Origin: Betaproteobacteria bacterium | Lineage (GTDB): Bacteria; Pseudomonadota; Gammaproteobacteria; Burkholderiales; JACQAP01 | Direction of reading: 5' to 3' | Assembly: GCA_016194905.1 (NCBI GenBank) | Contig: JACQAP010000004.1 | Span: 92,908 to 156,907, forward strand | Length of the DNA: 64,000 bases | Shown here: one piece after another, positions 50,853 through 60,367 of the stretch | Numbering within the stretch: position 1 is the first letter of the stretch | Layout of the letters: each line of letters begins with the position of its first letter | Program-made: the position numbers and the translations under genes | The notes under the pieces: model-generated | What the model was told of the DNA's origin: nothing | Databases searched by the model: none | The model's input: the letters and a program-made list of their open reading frames with translations, nothing else

Positions 50853-53503
50853 GCTCCCCTCCCGGCCGGCGATGCCGGCGTTTGAGCGATTCTCTGCTTC
50901 ACCCAGTCGCTCACGCTGTCCAGCGCCTCGGACAATTTCGTCGGGTCCGTTCCGCCGGCCTGCGCCATGTCCGCTCTTCCCCCACCCTTGCCGCCTACCT
51001 GCTGTGCGACGAAATTGACGAGCTCGCCCGCCTTCACTTTCGCGGTGAGGTCGGACGTGACACCTGCGATCAGCGTGACCTTCCCGCTTTCGACGGCGCC
51101 AAGCACGATGGCCGCCGACTTGAGCTTGTCCTTGAGCTTGTCCATTGTTTCACGCAGCGTTTTCGCGTCTGCGCCGTCCAGCTTCGCAGCCAGCACCTTT
51201 GCTCCGTCCACGTCAATCGCCTGCCCAGCAAGATCATCGCCCTGCGAACTCGCGAGTTTGGACTTGAGGCGTGTGAGCTCCTTTTCCAGCGCCTTCTTCT
51301 CATCTAGAAGATTGTTTACCGCTGCTTCCACCATTCCACCTCCGGGTCCCACCCTGAGATGCCTGGCGACTTCGTGCAATTCCTGCAGCTGGTTCATCAT
51401 CATTGCGAGCGCGCTCACACCGGTGGTGGCCTCAACGCGGCGAATTCCCGCAGCGACCCCGCTTTCCGAATAGATCTTGAACACGCCGATATCGCCGGTG
51501 CGTGACACATGCGTACCGCCACACAGTTCGCGTGAGTTGCCAATGTCCAGCACACGCACCTCGTCGCCATATTTCTCGCCGAACAGCATCATGGCGCCTG
51601 ATTTTTTTGCCTCCTCAATCGGCATGATCTGGGCTTTGGTCGCGACGTTTTGCATTATCTGATCATTGACCAGGAGTTCGACCCTGCGAATTTCCTCGTC
51701 CGTCATCGGCTTGTCTTGGGCAAAGTCGAAGCGCGTCTTGTCCGCGTCGACCAGAGAGCCCTTCTGCTGCACGTGCGGACCCAGCACGTCGCGCAGGGCC
51801 TTGTGCATGATGTGGGTGACCGAATGGTTGCGCATGGTGCGCGCGCGCAGGGCCGTGTCCACCCGCGCCTCGAGCTGGTCGCCAACCTTCAGCGTGCCCG
51901 CCTTGAGCGTGCCGTGGTGGCCGAAGACCTCGGCCTGAATCTTCTGCGTGTCGGCGACCTCGAATGTGCCGCCGGCGGCCACCAATTCGCCCTTGTCACC
52001 CACCTGGCCGCCGGACTCGGCGTAGAAGGGCGTGGCATCCAGCACCACGATGGCCTTTTGCCCTGAGGCGATCTCCTGCACGGCCGTTCCGTCGACGTAG
52101 ATCGCCGTCACCTTGCCCTCGCCGGCGAGCCGCTCGTAGCCGGTAAAGCGCGTCTTGTCGCCGGTGTACTCGACGCCCAGGCTGGTCTTGAACTTACCCG
52201 CGGCACGCGCCTGCTCGCGCTGACGTGACATCGCCGACTCGAAGCCCGCCATGTCCAGGGTGATGCCGCGCTCGCGGGCGATGTCCGCCGTCAGGTCGAC
52301 CGGAAATCCGAACGTGTCGTAGAGCTGGAATACAGTTTCCCCGTCGAGCATCCTGTCTTCGCGGTGCAATGCGTTCTCCAGCATCTTCATACCGTTTTCC
52401 AGGGTTTCGGCGAAGCGCTCTTCTTCCTGCCTGAGCACGTCGGTGACGCGCTGCTGCGCGACGCGCAGCTCGGGATACGCGTCACCCATCACGCGCGCGA
52501 GTTCCGCGACCAGCTTATGGAAGAACGGCCGGTTCTGTCCGAGTTTGTATCCGTGGCGAATCGCACGCCGGATGATCCGGCGCAGCACGTAACCGCGGCC
52601 TTCGTTGCCGGGGATGACGCCATCTACGATCAGGAAGGAACAGGCACGGATGTGGTCCGCGATCACGTTCAGGGAACTCGACGCAAGGTCCTTCGCCCCG
52701 GTCACTTTCGCGGCCGCCTTGATGAGGTCCTGAAACAGGTCGATTTCGTAATTGCTGTGCACGCCTTGCAGCACCGCGGCGATGCGTTCCAGACCCATGC
52801 CGGTGTCCACCGACGGTTTCGGCAGCGGATGCATGGTGCCGGACTCGTCGCGATTGAACTGCATGAACACCAGATTCCAGATTTCGATGTAGCGGTCACC
52901 ATCGGCGTCGGGCGTTCCCGGCGGCCCGCCGGGGATGCCGGACCCATGGTCGTAAAAGATCTCCGTGCAGGGACCGCAAGGCCCGGTGTCGCCCATCTGC
53001 CAGAAGTTGTCGCTCTGGAATTTCTGCCCGCCCGGCTTGTCGCCGATGCGCGCGATGCGCTCTTTCGGCACCTTGATGTCGTTGGCCCAGACGTCGTAGG
53101 CGTCGTTGTCGGTTTCGTATACGGTGACCCAGAGGAGGTTCGGATCGAGCCCGTATTCCTTCGTCAGCAGTTCCCAGGCGAAACGAATGGCGTCGCGCTT
53201 GAAATAGTCGCCGAAACTGAAATTGCCCAGCATCTCGAAGAAGGTGTGGTGGCGCGCGGTATAGCCGACATTCTCCAGGTCGTTGTGCTTGCCGCCCGCG
53301 CGCACGCAACGCTGCGACGTGGTGGCACGCACATAAGGACGCTTGTCCTGGCCGAGGAACACATCCTTGAACTGCACCATGCCGGCGTTGGTGAACAGAA
53401 GCGTCGGATCGTTGCCCGGGACCAGCGGGCTGGACCCCACGATGGCATGGCCCTGCCTCTCGAAATATTCGAGGAAACGCGTGCGGATTTCGCTGCTATT
53501 CAT
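50849..53503 (-). CDS. alaS: Alanyl-tRNA synthetase
   Basis: An 884-residue class II synthetase. It starts [19 protein letters not shown], then [28 protein letters not shown] and the catalytic [38 protein letters not shown]. The editing domain zinc ligands are in [11 protein letters not shown] and [13 protein letters not shown]-terminal DHHA1-type region ends with [15 protein letters not shown]. It is downstream of recX, with element D in the gap. Translationally coupled to the MxaD-like gene. Confidence 0.97.
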   Translation of the reverse strand: MNSSEIRTRFLEYFERQGHAIVGSSPLVPGNDPTLLFTNAGMVQFKDVFLGQDKRPYVRATTSQRCVRAGGKHNDLENVGYTARHHTFFEMLGNFSFGDYFKRDAIRFAWELLTKEYGLDPNLLWVTVYETDNDAYDVWANDIKVPKERIARIGDKPGGQKFQSDNFWQMGDTGPCGPCTEIFYDHGSGIPGGPPGTPDADGDRYIEIWNLVFMQFNRDESGTMHPLPKPSVDTGMGLERIAAVLQGVHSNYEIDLFQDLIKAAAKVTGAKDLASSSLNVIADHIRACSFLIVDGVIPGNEGRGYVLRRIIRRAIRHGYKLGQNRPFFHKLVAELARVMGDAYPELRVAQQRVTDVLRQEEERFAETLENGMKMLENALHREDRMLDGETVFQLYDTFGFPVDLTADIARERGITLDMAGFESAMSRQREQARAAGKFKTSLGVEYTGDKTRFTGYERLAGEGKVTAIYVDGTAVQEIASGQKAIVVLDATPFYAESGGQVGDKGELVAAGGTFEVADTQKIQAEVFGHHGTLKAGTLKVGDQLEARVDTALRARTMRNHSVTHIMHKALRDVLGPHVQQKGSLVDADKTRFDFAQDKPMTDEEIRRVELLVNDQIMQNVATKAQIMPIEEAKKSGAMMLFGEKYGDEVRVLDIGNSRELCGGTHVSRTGDIGVFKIYSESGVAAGIRRVEATTGVSALAMMMNQLQELHEVARHLRVGPGGGMVEAAVNNLLDEKKALEKELTRLKSKLASSQGDDLAGQAIDVDGAKVLAAKLDGADAKTLRETMDKLKDKLKSAAIVLGAVESGKVTLIAGVTSDLTAKVKAGELVNFVAQQVGGKGGGRADMAQAGGTDPTKLSEALDSVSDWVKQRIAQTPASPAGRGA

Positions 53504-53537
53504 TTGCTGTTGAACCGTCCAAATAGATCCTCAACCT

Positions 53538-53716
53538 TGCACCACGGAGTACACGGAGGAAAAACAAGACAACAAAAAGCGAATTGGCGAGAAAATCGGG
53601 GTGACTGTTCGCGAATCCGAACTGGCAATTTTTTGCCACGGATCATCATTCCATGAAAGATTCCGACCCGCACATTTTCCTTGCCCTTGGTTTTCTCCGT
53701 GTCCTCCGTGGTTCAA
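53538..53716. repeat. Intergenic palindromic element D (ACGGAGG type)
   Basis: The left arm CACCACGGAGTACACGGAGG (from 53540) is inverted at 53692-53714 as CTCCGTGTCCTCCGTGG. The interior shares blocks with element E (AAATCGGGG, TTCGCG, ACGGATCATCA, CATTTTCCTTGC), so D and E are true copies of one element ~170-180 bp long. Confidence 0.88.
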
Positions 53717-53735
53717 TCCTGTCTCTGCTTTGTCC

Positions 53736-54185
53736 TCAATCTTCGCACGATTTCTTCAGCACCGCATGCACGATCTCGGCCGAAAATCCCCGGCTGGCGA
53801 GGAATCGCGACTGCCTGGCGCGCTCTTCCAGCGTCGTGGGCAGGCTGCCGAATTTCTTTTTCCACACCGCGCGCGCCGCTTCGACCTCGCTGTCCTTCAA
53901 CTGGGATTGCGCTGCCACGAGTGCGGCGTCAGACACACCCTTTTCGCGCAGTTCGTGAAGGATGCGGGCCGCCCCGAACCTGCGCCTGCGCACGGTGGTT
54001 GTGTGCTCGACGAAGCGCGCCTCGGACAGCCAGCCGCGCTTTTCCAGATCGTCGAGCAGGGGCTCGATTTCGTCCGGATCTTCGGCAAAGGGTTGCAGCT
54101 TGGCCTGCAGTTCCTGCCGGGAATGTTCGCGCCGCGCCAGGGCTTTCAGCGCGCGGGCGCGCAGGCTGAGCGGTCGCGCCGGCAA
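53736..54185 (-). CDS. recX: RecX, regulator of RecA
   Basis: A 149-residue helical protein. It has RALKALARREHSRQELQAKL at the start, ALLDDLEKRGWLSEARFVEHTTTVRRRRFG in the middle and SRFLASRGFSAEIVHAVLKK at the end, the usual RecX three-helix repeats. RecX caps RecA filaments. It lies 9 nt after the recA stop and is certainly in the same operon. Confidence 0.93.
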   Translation of the reverse strand: MPARPLSLRARALKALARREHSRQELQAKLQPFAEDPDEIEPLLDDLEKRGWLSEARFVEHTTTVRRRRFGAARILHELREKGVSDAALVAAQSQLKDSEVEAARAVWKKKFGSLPTTLEERARQSRFLASRGFSAEIVHAVLKKSCED

Positions 54186-54194
54186 CTTGAGGCG

Positions 54195-55214
54195 CTACTC
54201 CGCTTTGACAACCTGCGCCAACGGCTTTTCGGCAACGTGGGCGCGAATCTTGGTCTCGATCTCCCTGGCGATCTCAGGGTGTTCCTTGAGGAATTCCCGG
54301 GTGTTGTCCTTGCCCTGGCCAATGCGATCCTTGCCGTAGCTGTACCAGGCGCCGGATTTCTCGATCATCTTATAGAGCACGCCCAGTTCGATGAGCTCGC
54401 CTTCGAGTGAAATGCCCTCGCCGTAGAGAATGTCGAATTCAGCCTGGCGAAACGGCGGCGCCACCTTGTTCTTCACCACCTTGGCGCGGGTCTCGTTGCC
54501 GACCACCTCCTCGCCCTTCTTGATCGAGCCAATGCGGCGGATGTCGATGCGCACGGAGGCATAGAATTTCAGGGCATTGCCTCCGGTCGTGGTTTCGGGG
54601 TTGCCGAACATGACACCGATCTTCATGCGGATCTGGTTGATGAAAATCACCAGCGTGTTGGAACGCTTGATGTTGGCGGTCAGTTTTCGCAGGGCCTGAG
54701 ACATCAGCCGCGCCTGCAGGCCCATCTGCGGCTCGCCCATCTCGCCTTCGATTTCCGCTTTCGGGGTCAGTGCCGCAACCGAGTCGACCACCACGACGTC
54801 CACCGATCCGGAACGCACCAGCATGTCGGCGATCTCCAGCGCCTGCTCACCGTTGTCAGGCTGCGAGATCAGCAGCTCGGAAACGTTGCAACCGAGCTTC
54901 TGCGCATATTGCGGATCGAGCGCGTGCTCGGCGTCGATGAACGCAGCGGTTCCGCCGATTTTCTGCATCTGCGCGATGACCGACAAGGTCAGCGTGGTCT
55001 TGCCCGAGGACTCCGGTCCGTAGATTTCCACGATGCGCCCGCGCGGCAGACCGCCGATGCCAAGTGCCAGGTCCAGGCCCAGCGAGCCGGTGGAAACCAC
55101 TTCCACATCCTTGGCTATGTCCTTTTCGCCAAGGCGCATGATCGAGCCCTTGCCGAACTGTTTTTCGATCTGGGAAAGGGCGGCGGCAAGTGCCTTGCTT
55201 CGATTTTCGTCCAT
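54195..55214 (-). CDS. recA: RecA recombinase
   Basis: A 339-residue RecA for homologous recombination and SOS induction. Walker A is GPESSGKT (66-73), with EHALDPQYA, Walker [10 protein letters not shown] and [22 protein letters not shown] for the L2 DNA loop. The start [13 protein letters not shown] is at 55214 behind a GAGGAAAAC ribosome-binding site; the longer open frame upstream is not RecA-like. No LexA box of the CTGT-N8-ACAG type was found in the ~130 nt upstream. Confidence 0.98.
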   Translation of the reverse strand: MDENRSKALAAALSQIEKQFGKGSIMRLGEKDIAKDVEVVSTGSLGLDLALGIGGLPRGRIVEIYGPESSGKTTLTLSVIAQMQKIGGTAAFIDAEHALDPQYAQKLGCNVSELLISQPDNGEQALEIADMLVRSGSVDVVVVDSVAALTPKAEIEGEMGEPQMGLQARLMSQALRKLTANIKRSNTLVIFINQIRMKIGVMFGNPETTTGGNALKFYASVRIDIRRIGSIKKGEEVVGNETRAKVVKNKVAPPFRQAEFDILYGEGISLEGELIELGVLYKMIEKSGAWYSYGKDRIGQGKDNTREFLKEHPEIAREIETKIRAHVAEKPLAQVVKAE

Positions 55215-55366
55215 GCAGTTTTCCTCTCTTGTGAACGCAGCATTATTGCATAACAACGCCGGGGCGCCGGAGCTGCAATTTCCGCGCTTTTTCAGGCACC
55301 TGCCGCCCATGCTCGGAACATGCGCGGGCTTGTTAAAGGCGCTTGCGGTTTTGCCGTAACCAGAAC

Positions 55367-57775
55367 ATGTTGGCCGCGTCCGCTCCAAAAAAAATCAATC
55401 GCTTCGAGATTCAGCGCACCCTCGGCGCGGGCGCGCAGGGGACGGTCTACCTGGCCCGCGACACCCGGCTCAACAGACGAGTCGCGATCAAGACACCCGT
55501 GGTCGGCGGCAAGGCGGAGGAGCACCGGCGCCGCGTCGATACCCTGCTGGCCGAGGCGCGCATGGTCAGCCAGCTTTCGCATCCGAACGTGGTCCCACTG
55601 TTCGATGCGGGCGAGGAAAGCGAACTGCCCTTCCTGGTGTTCGAATACGTCGAGGGCACCGTGCTTTCGCAGATGATCAAGCGCGAGCGCCGCCTGTCAC
55701 CGTCGCGCGCCGTCGCGATCGCAGTCGAACTGCTCGCCGCACTCGGTTACGCCCATCACAAGGGTGTGATGCACCGGGACATCAAGCCCGGCAACATCAT
55801 GCTGACCGCCGACGGCGGCACGCGGGTCATGGACTTCGGCATTGCCCAGCGGATCGCCGACAACACCCCTGACACGCCGGACGGCTTGCGCGGCACGCCC
55901 TGCTATCTCGCGCCGGAATACGTGAACAGCGGCCTCTACACGCCAAGATGCGACCTCTATTCGGCCGGCGTCGTGCTCTACGAGATGCTGACCGGCCGGC
56001 CCGCGGTGAACGGCCGCAACGTCTTCGAGATCCTGCACCGCGCCGCCAACGAGTCCATCGCCGCGCCCTCCACGCTGAATCCCGAGGTCGACGAAAAGCT
56101 CGACGACCTGGTGTTCAAGGCACTGGCACCGCAACCGGAACGCCGCTACGCCAGTGCCGAGGAAATGGAAGAGGCGTTGCGCGAATACCTGGACCCCGCC
56201 GCCTCCGCCGACGGTCCCGGCGCAGACGCCAGCGGCACGCTCGAGTTCCTGCTGCGGCGAATGCGCCACAAGAGCGACTTCCCGGCGCTGTCCAACACCA
56301 TCAGCACGATCAACCGCGTCACCGGATCGGCCGATGAAAATGCATCCGCGCTGTCCAACACCATCCTCAAGGATTTCGCACTGACCAACAAGCTGTTGCG
56401 GCTGGTCAACACTGCTTACTTCGGACAGTACGGCGGCACCATCAGCACCGTGTCGCGGGCCGTCGTCATACTCGGCTTCGACCGCATCCGCAGCGTGGCG
56501 ATGACCCTGATGCTGATGGAGCATCTGCAGAACAAGGCCCAGGCCGCGCAGTTGAAGGAAGACGTCGTAGCGGGCTACTTCAGCGGACTGCTGGCGCGCG
56601 AACTTGTCGCCAAGGCCAACATCCGCGACGGCGAGGAGGCTTTCATCTGCACCGTGTTCCACGATCTCGGCCGGTTGCTGGCACGCTTCTATCTCGTGGA
56701 AGAAGCGCTGCAGATCGATCGCCTGGTGGAACAGGGCACCGCCGACGAGAAGCAGGCGTCGCTGAAAGTGCTGGGCATCAGCTTCGAGGAACTGGGCGTT
56801 GGCGTGGCCCGTGCCTGGAATTTTCCTGAACGCATGGTGCAGAGCATGCGCAAGCTGCCGGACGAGCAGGTGCGCCGGCCGTCAGGCGCCGAAGATCGGT
56901 TGCGTGCAATTGCGGAACTGAGTTCGAACCTTTGCGCCACCCTTCGCGAATCCGATGCGCGGGCACGCGACCAGCGCATGCACGCGCTGGTCGCCAAGTT
57001 CGGCAAGGGTCTGAATGTCACCCCGCAGACCCTGGAGACTGCAATCCAGCAATCGATGCTCGATCTCAAGCGCGATGCGGCCGCGCTCGATCTGCGCGCG
57101 GCGGATGGTTTCCTGGCCCGTGTCGCCCTGGCGGTAAAAGCGGAAAAACCGACCGCGGGACAAACGCGGACCGATCAATTGCAGACCGCCATCGAGCACG
57201 CAACGCTGACGACACCGGTGGCCGCCCTGCCGGAAGAAGGCGCGCCACGGGAATCAAACCGCAAAGCGCTGCTCACGGCCGGCATCCAGGACATCACCAA
57301 CGCCCTGGTCAGCGACTATCAGTTGAATGATGTCCTGCGCATCATCCTCGAAGCGATGTACCGCGGCATGGGTTTTACGCGTGTTCTGCTATGCGTGCGC
57401 GATCCATCCACCCATACCCTCAAGGGACGCTTCGGCTTCGGCGCGAACATAGACGAGATCATTCGCAAGGGTTTCGGCATCCCGATCGGCGGCTCGCGCG
57501 ACGTGTTCCAGGCAGCCATCACCAATGGCGCAGATATTCTGATAGAAGACACCGAAGCGGAGAGCATCCGTTCGCATGTTCCGGACTGGTTCCGAAAACT
57601 GATTCCGGCGCAGTCGTTCGTGCTGTTTCCTATCCTCATCAACAAGAAACCGATTGGGATGCTGTACGGCGACGCGGACGCCGCCGGGCGATTGAAGATC
57701 CCCGCCGACGAACTCGCGTTGCTGAAGACATTGCGCAACCAGGCGGTGCTGGCGATTCGACAGCATTCGTCGTAA
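55367..57775 (+). CDS. Ser/Thr protein kinase fused to HDOD and GAF domains
   Basis: An 802-residue cytoplasmic signalling protein in three parts. The first is an intact Hanks-type kinase (residues ~13-275): glycine loop [10 protein letters not shown]42 in VAIK, H136-R-D138 in MHRDIKPGN and D156-F-G. The second is an HDOD domain (~285-490): [28 protein letters not shown] and [16 protein letters not shown]. The third is a C-terminal GAF domain (~625-800) with [11 protein letters not shown] and [26 protein letters not shown] proteins usually act in motility or c-di-GMP signalling. No membrane segment. It is divergent from recA. Confidence 0.92.
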   Translation: MLAASAPKKINRFEIQRTLGAGAQGTVYLARDTRLNRRVAIKTPVVGGKAEEHRRRVDTLLAEARMVSQLSHPNVVPLFDAGEESELPFLVFEYVEGTVLSQMIKRERRLSPSRAVAIAVELLAALGYAHHKGVMHRDIKPGNIMLTADGGTRVMDFGIAQRIADNTPDTPDGLRGTPCYLAPEYVNSGLYTPRCDLYSAGVVLYEMLTGRPAVNGRNVFEILHRAANESIAAPSTLNPEVDEKLDDLVFKALAPQPERRYASAEEMEEALREYLDPAASADGPGADASGTLEFLLRRMRHKSDFPALSNTISTINRVTGSADENASALSNTILKDFALTNKLLRLVNTAYFGQYGGTISTVSRAVVILGFDRIRSVAMTLMLMEHLQNKAQAAQLKEDVVAGYFSGLLARELVAKANIRDGEEAFICTVFHDLGRLLARFYLVEEALQIDRLVEQGTADEKQASLKVLGISFEELGVGVARAWNFPERMVQSMRKLPDEQVRRPSGAEDRLRAIAELSSNLCATLRESDARARDQRMHALVAKFGKGLNVTPQTLETAIQQSMLDLKRDAAALDLRAADGFLARVALAVKAEKPTAGQTRTDQLQTAIEHATLTTPVAALPEEGAPRESNRKALLTAGIQDITNALVSDYQLNDVLRIILEAMYRGMGFTRVLLCVRDPSTHTLKGRFGFGANIDEIIRKGFGIPIGGSRDVFQAAITNGADILIEDTEAESIRSHVPDWFRKLIPAQSFVLFPILINKKPIGMLYGDADAAGRLKIPADELALLKTLRNQAVLAIRQHSS

Positions 57776-57791
57776 CGCGGCGATGCAAGGC

Positions 57792-58295
57792 TCAGGAATT
57801 CCGGCCGAGCAACGCGAGCACTCCTTCGAGTGCAGCCATGACCGTCTGCCGGCGTACGGCATCCCGGTCGCCTCGGAAGCGAATGGACTGCGCCGTTACG
57901 CCGCCGCCCTTTTCCGCCCACGCCAGCAACACCGTGCCGACCGGCTTGTTCGGCGAGCCGCCGTCCGGTCCGGCGATGCCGCTGACCGCCACTGCAATCT
58001 GCGCACGGCTTCGGGTGAGGGCACCAGCAACCATTTCCCGCACCGTCTGCTCGGACACTGCGCCGAATTCATTCAATGTTTCGGCGCTGACCCCGAGCAT
58101 GTCCTGCTTGGCTTCATTCGTATAAGTGACGAAGCCGCGGTCGAACCACTTCGAACTGCCCGGCACCATGGTAATGGCCTGACCGATCCAGCCGCCAGTG
58201 CAGGATTCCGCGGCAGTCATCATCAGCTTGCGAGCCTTGAGGGCATCGCCGACCCTTCCCGACAATTCGTAGAGTTCCGCGTCCATCCCGTTCAT
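57792..58295 (-). CDS. pncC: Nicotinamide-nucleotide amidohydrolase PncC (CinA C-terminal domain)
   Basis: A 167-residue CinA C-terminal-type enzyme that deamidates nicotinamide mononucleotide in NAD recycling. It contains TAAESCTGGWIGQAITMVPGSS, FVTYTNEAKQDMLGV and AVSGIAGPDGGSPNKPVGTVLLAW. There is no N-terminal molybdopterin-like domain, so it is the short PncC form. It is convergent with the kinase gene and downstream of pgpA, separated by element E. Confidence 0.94.
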   Translation of the reverse strand: MNGMDAELYELSGRVGDALKARKLMMTAAESCTGGWIGQAITMVPGSSKWFDRGFVTYTNEAKQDMLGVSAETLNEFGAVSEQTVREMVAGALTRSRAQIAVAVSGIAGPDGGSPNKPVGTVLLAWAEKGGGVTAQSIRFRGDRDAVRRQTVMAALEGVLALLGRNS

Positions 58296-58308
58296 CTCAT
58301 GAAAAGCT

Positions 58309-58478
58309 ATTCACCACGGAGGACACGGAGGAAGAACAAATCGGGGTTAAGAGCAGGATAGTTATTCGCGGATCTGTGCCGCCAACTTTCGCCGTGACGG
58401 ATCATCAGCCACCGAAACATCCCAACCCGAGCATTTTCCTTGCTCTTGCCTTTCCTCCGTGTCCTCCGTGGTTCAAGT
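58309..58478. repeat. Intergenic palindromic element E (ACGGAGG type)
   Basis: The left arm TTCACCACGGAGGACACGGA at 58311 on is inverted at 58451-58476 as CCTCCGTGTCCTCCGTGG. The interior is homologous to element D (shared AAATCGGGG, TTCGCGG, ACGGATCATCA, CATTTTCCTTGCTCTTG). It lies between pgpA and pncC. Confidence 0.88.
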
Positions 58479-58491
58479 ACCGAATTTAAGT

Positions 58492-58995
58492 TCATCCGAA
58501 CGAGAATTTCCAGCCGGCCAGGCATAACAGCGTGTAGAACGCCGCCAGCAGATCATCGAACATCACGCCCAGGCCGTTGCGGATGGTGCGATCGAAATGC
58601 CGGATCGGCATCGGTTTGACGATGTCGAACAGGCGGAACAGCAGAAATGCAAACGCCTGCCACGCCGGGGAAGCCGGCGTGAAGTACAGCACGATCAGGA
58701 AAGCGACGGTCTCGTCCCAGACCATGCCGCCGTGATCGTGCGCCCCGAGTCTCCTGCCGGTGACCTGGCAGGCCCAGACTCCGAGCAGGAACATTCCCGG
58801 CAGCAGCGCAGCGAATGCCTGGTCGCCCATCCTGGGAAGCAGCCAGGCATGCATCGGCAGCGCCAGCAACGTGCCGAATGTGCCGGGCGCAACCGGGATC
58901 AGCCCGATGCCGAACCCGAACGCGATGCAATGTGCCGGGTGCGAGAAAACGAAACGCGCCGATGGTCGCCCGGCAACGTCAGCGGAAATGGTCAA
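58492..58995 (-). CDS. pgpA: Phosphatidylglycerophosphatase A
   Basis: A 167-residue membrane phosphatase making phosphatidylglycerol. It contains GFGIGLIPVAPGTFGTLLALP, HDHGGMVWDETVAFLIVLYF and RLFDIVKPMPIRHFDRTIRNGLGVMFDDLLAAFYTLL, the full PgpA pattern with its acidic catalytic residues. The start overlaps the end of thiL by 17 nt; the thiL-pgpA-pncC order is common in betaproteobacteria. Confidence 0.95.
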   Translation of the reverse strand: MTISADVAGRPSARFVFSHPAHCIAFGFGIGLIPVAPGTFGTLLALPMHAWLLPRMGDQAFAALLPGMFLLGVWACQVTGRRLGAHDHGGMVWDETVAFLIVLYFTPASPAWQAFAFLLFRLFDIVKPMPIRHFDRTIRNGLGVMFDDLLAAFYTLLCLAGWKFSFG

Positions 58996-59959
58996 ATCCC
59001 TTGTCCTTCACAGGCAACGGCCGGCCGGCCGAATCGAATACGGTAACCGCATTTCCCTCGACGATCCTGCCGATGCGCGTCAAGGCGATGTCCAGCGTCG
59101 TCGAAAGCGCCTCGATCCTGGCTGCGCGTTCCGGTGCGGCGGTGAAGCATAGTTCATAGTCGTCGCCTCCGGCGAGTATGGCGCGACTGACCCGCTCTTG
59201 ATCGCGCAAAGGCAGCAGATCCGCGGAACACGGGACGGCGGAATACTCGACTTTGGCACCGACACCCGAGCATTCGCAGATATGCGCGAGATCGCCCAAC
59301 AATCCGTCCGATACATCGATTGCGCTGTGGGCCAGCGCACTCAACTCCAGGCCGAGCGCGACGCGCGGCGTCGGCCAATCCAGCCGGATCCGGCAACGAT
59401 CGAGCGCCGCCTGCTCCAGATTCAATTCGCCGCGCCGGTATGCAACGGCCGCCGCCGCATTGCCGAGCTGGCCGGACACCCAGATATCGTCATCGACTTT
59501 CGCGCCGTCGCGCCGCAACGCTTTCCCCCGCCTGACTTCACCCATGATCTGCACGCTGATGTTCAGCGGCCCGCGCGTGGTGTCGCCGCCGATCAGATCC
59601 ACACCATGCTTGTCGGCCAGCGCAAAGAAACCGCGCGAGAATCGTTCCAGCCATTGCGTATCCACGTCCGGCAATGCCAGCGACAACATCGTCCATCGGG
59701 GCATCGCCCCCATTGCCGCGAGGTCCGACAGATTCACCGCCAGCGCCTTGTGGCCGAGTGCCTGCGCATCGACGTCCGGGAAAAAATGCACGCCCTCGAC
59801 CAGCATGTCGGTCGAGGCAGCCAGTTCGCACCCCGGGCTCACCGACAGCAATGCCGCGTCATCGCCGACCGCGAGCGTGGTGTGGCGCGGCGCGCGCGTG
59901 AAATAACGCGAGATCAGATCGAACTCCGACAATGCCGGATGACGGGCGGAACTATCCAT
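58979..59959 (-). CDS. thiL: Thiamine-monophosphate kinase
   Basis: A 326-residue kinase that phosphorylates thiamine monophosphate to the active diphosphate. It starts SEFDLISRYF and shows VGDDAAL, the metal-binding STDMLVEGVHFF, AVNLSDLAAMGA, DLIGGDTTRGPLNISVQIMG, AIDVSDGLLGDLAHI and AGGDDYELCF. ATG at 59959 (TTG two codons earlier). First gene of thiL-pgpA-pncC. Confidence 0.95.
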   Translation of the reverse strand: MDSSARHPALSEFDLISRYFTRAPRHTTLAVGDDAALLSVSPGCELAASTDMLVEGVHFFPDVDAQALGHKALAVNLSDLAAMGAMPRWTMLSLALPDVDTQWLERFSRGFFALADKHGVDLIGGDTTRGPLNISVQIMGEVRRGKALRRDGAKVDDDIWVSGQLGNAAAAVAYRRGELNLEQAALDRCRIRLDWPTPRVALGLELSALAHSAIDVSDGLLGDLAHICECSGVGAKVEYSAVPCSADLLPLRDQERVSRAILAGGDDYELCFTAAPERAARIEALSTTLDIALTRIGRIVEGNAVTVFDSAGRPLPVKDKGFDHFR

Positions 59960-60139
59960 CTGCAAAGTTTAAGACGGACGACGGTGACGTGTCCGATATT
60001 ATTGCCGCCGCCCGGGAAACGCCGCATCCGCACGGAAAAGAAGCATGATCCGCAGCCGCTTCATGCCGGCCTTTCTTTGTTTTTCATTTAAGATTCAACT
60101 TACTCCGACCGCTATTGGCGTGGTGAAGCCTGCCCGGCG

Positions 60140-60358
60140 ATGAACACGGCATGCCGATTCTGGACACCGGCGCAACGGGTGGATTTCGACAAACCTGGTC
60201 CGGACGAGCGCGGATGCAACATCCATGAGTCGATGGTGGGATATATTTACAGGGTGGACACGCCCTATTTCGCCAAGACCCGCAAATCCGCTTCGGCCAG
60301 GCGGGAAGGGCTGCCCGCGGTCGAATATCAGTTACGCGTCTGGCATCCTTACCTATAG
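60140..60358 (+). CDS. Small hypothetical protein (doubtful)
   Basis: A 72-residue ORF: MNTACRFWTPAQRVDFDKPG, followed by a charged middle with KTRKSASARREG and an end YQLRVWHPYL. No signal peptide, membrane helix or known motif. It ends 9 nt before the GTG of the GGDEF-EAL gene, so it could be a translated leader or a short upstream partner. There is no clear ribosome-binding site. Real coding status is uncertain. Confidence 0.4.
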   Translation: MNTACRFWTPAQRVDFDKPGPDERGCNIHESMVGYIYRVDTPYFAKTRKSASARREGLPAVEYQLRVWHPYL

Positions 60359-60367
60359 ACGCTCCCC

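Noticed and set aside
55215..55366. LexA operator upstream of recA
   Set aside because: No CTGT-N8-ACAG palindrome was found in the short divergent region. A different SOS box cannot be excluded but is not supported here.
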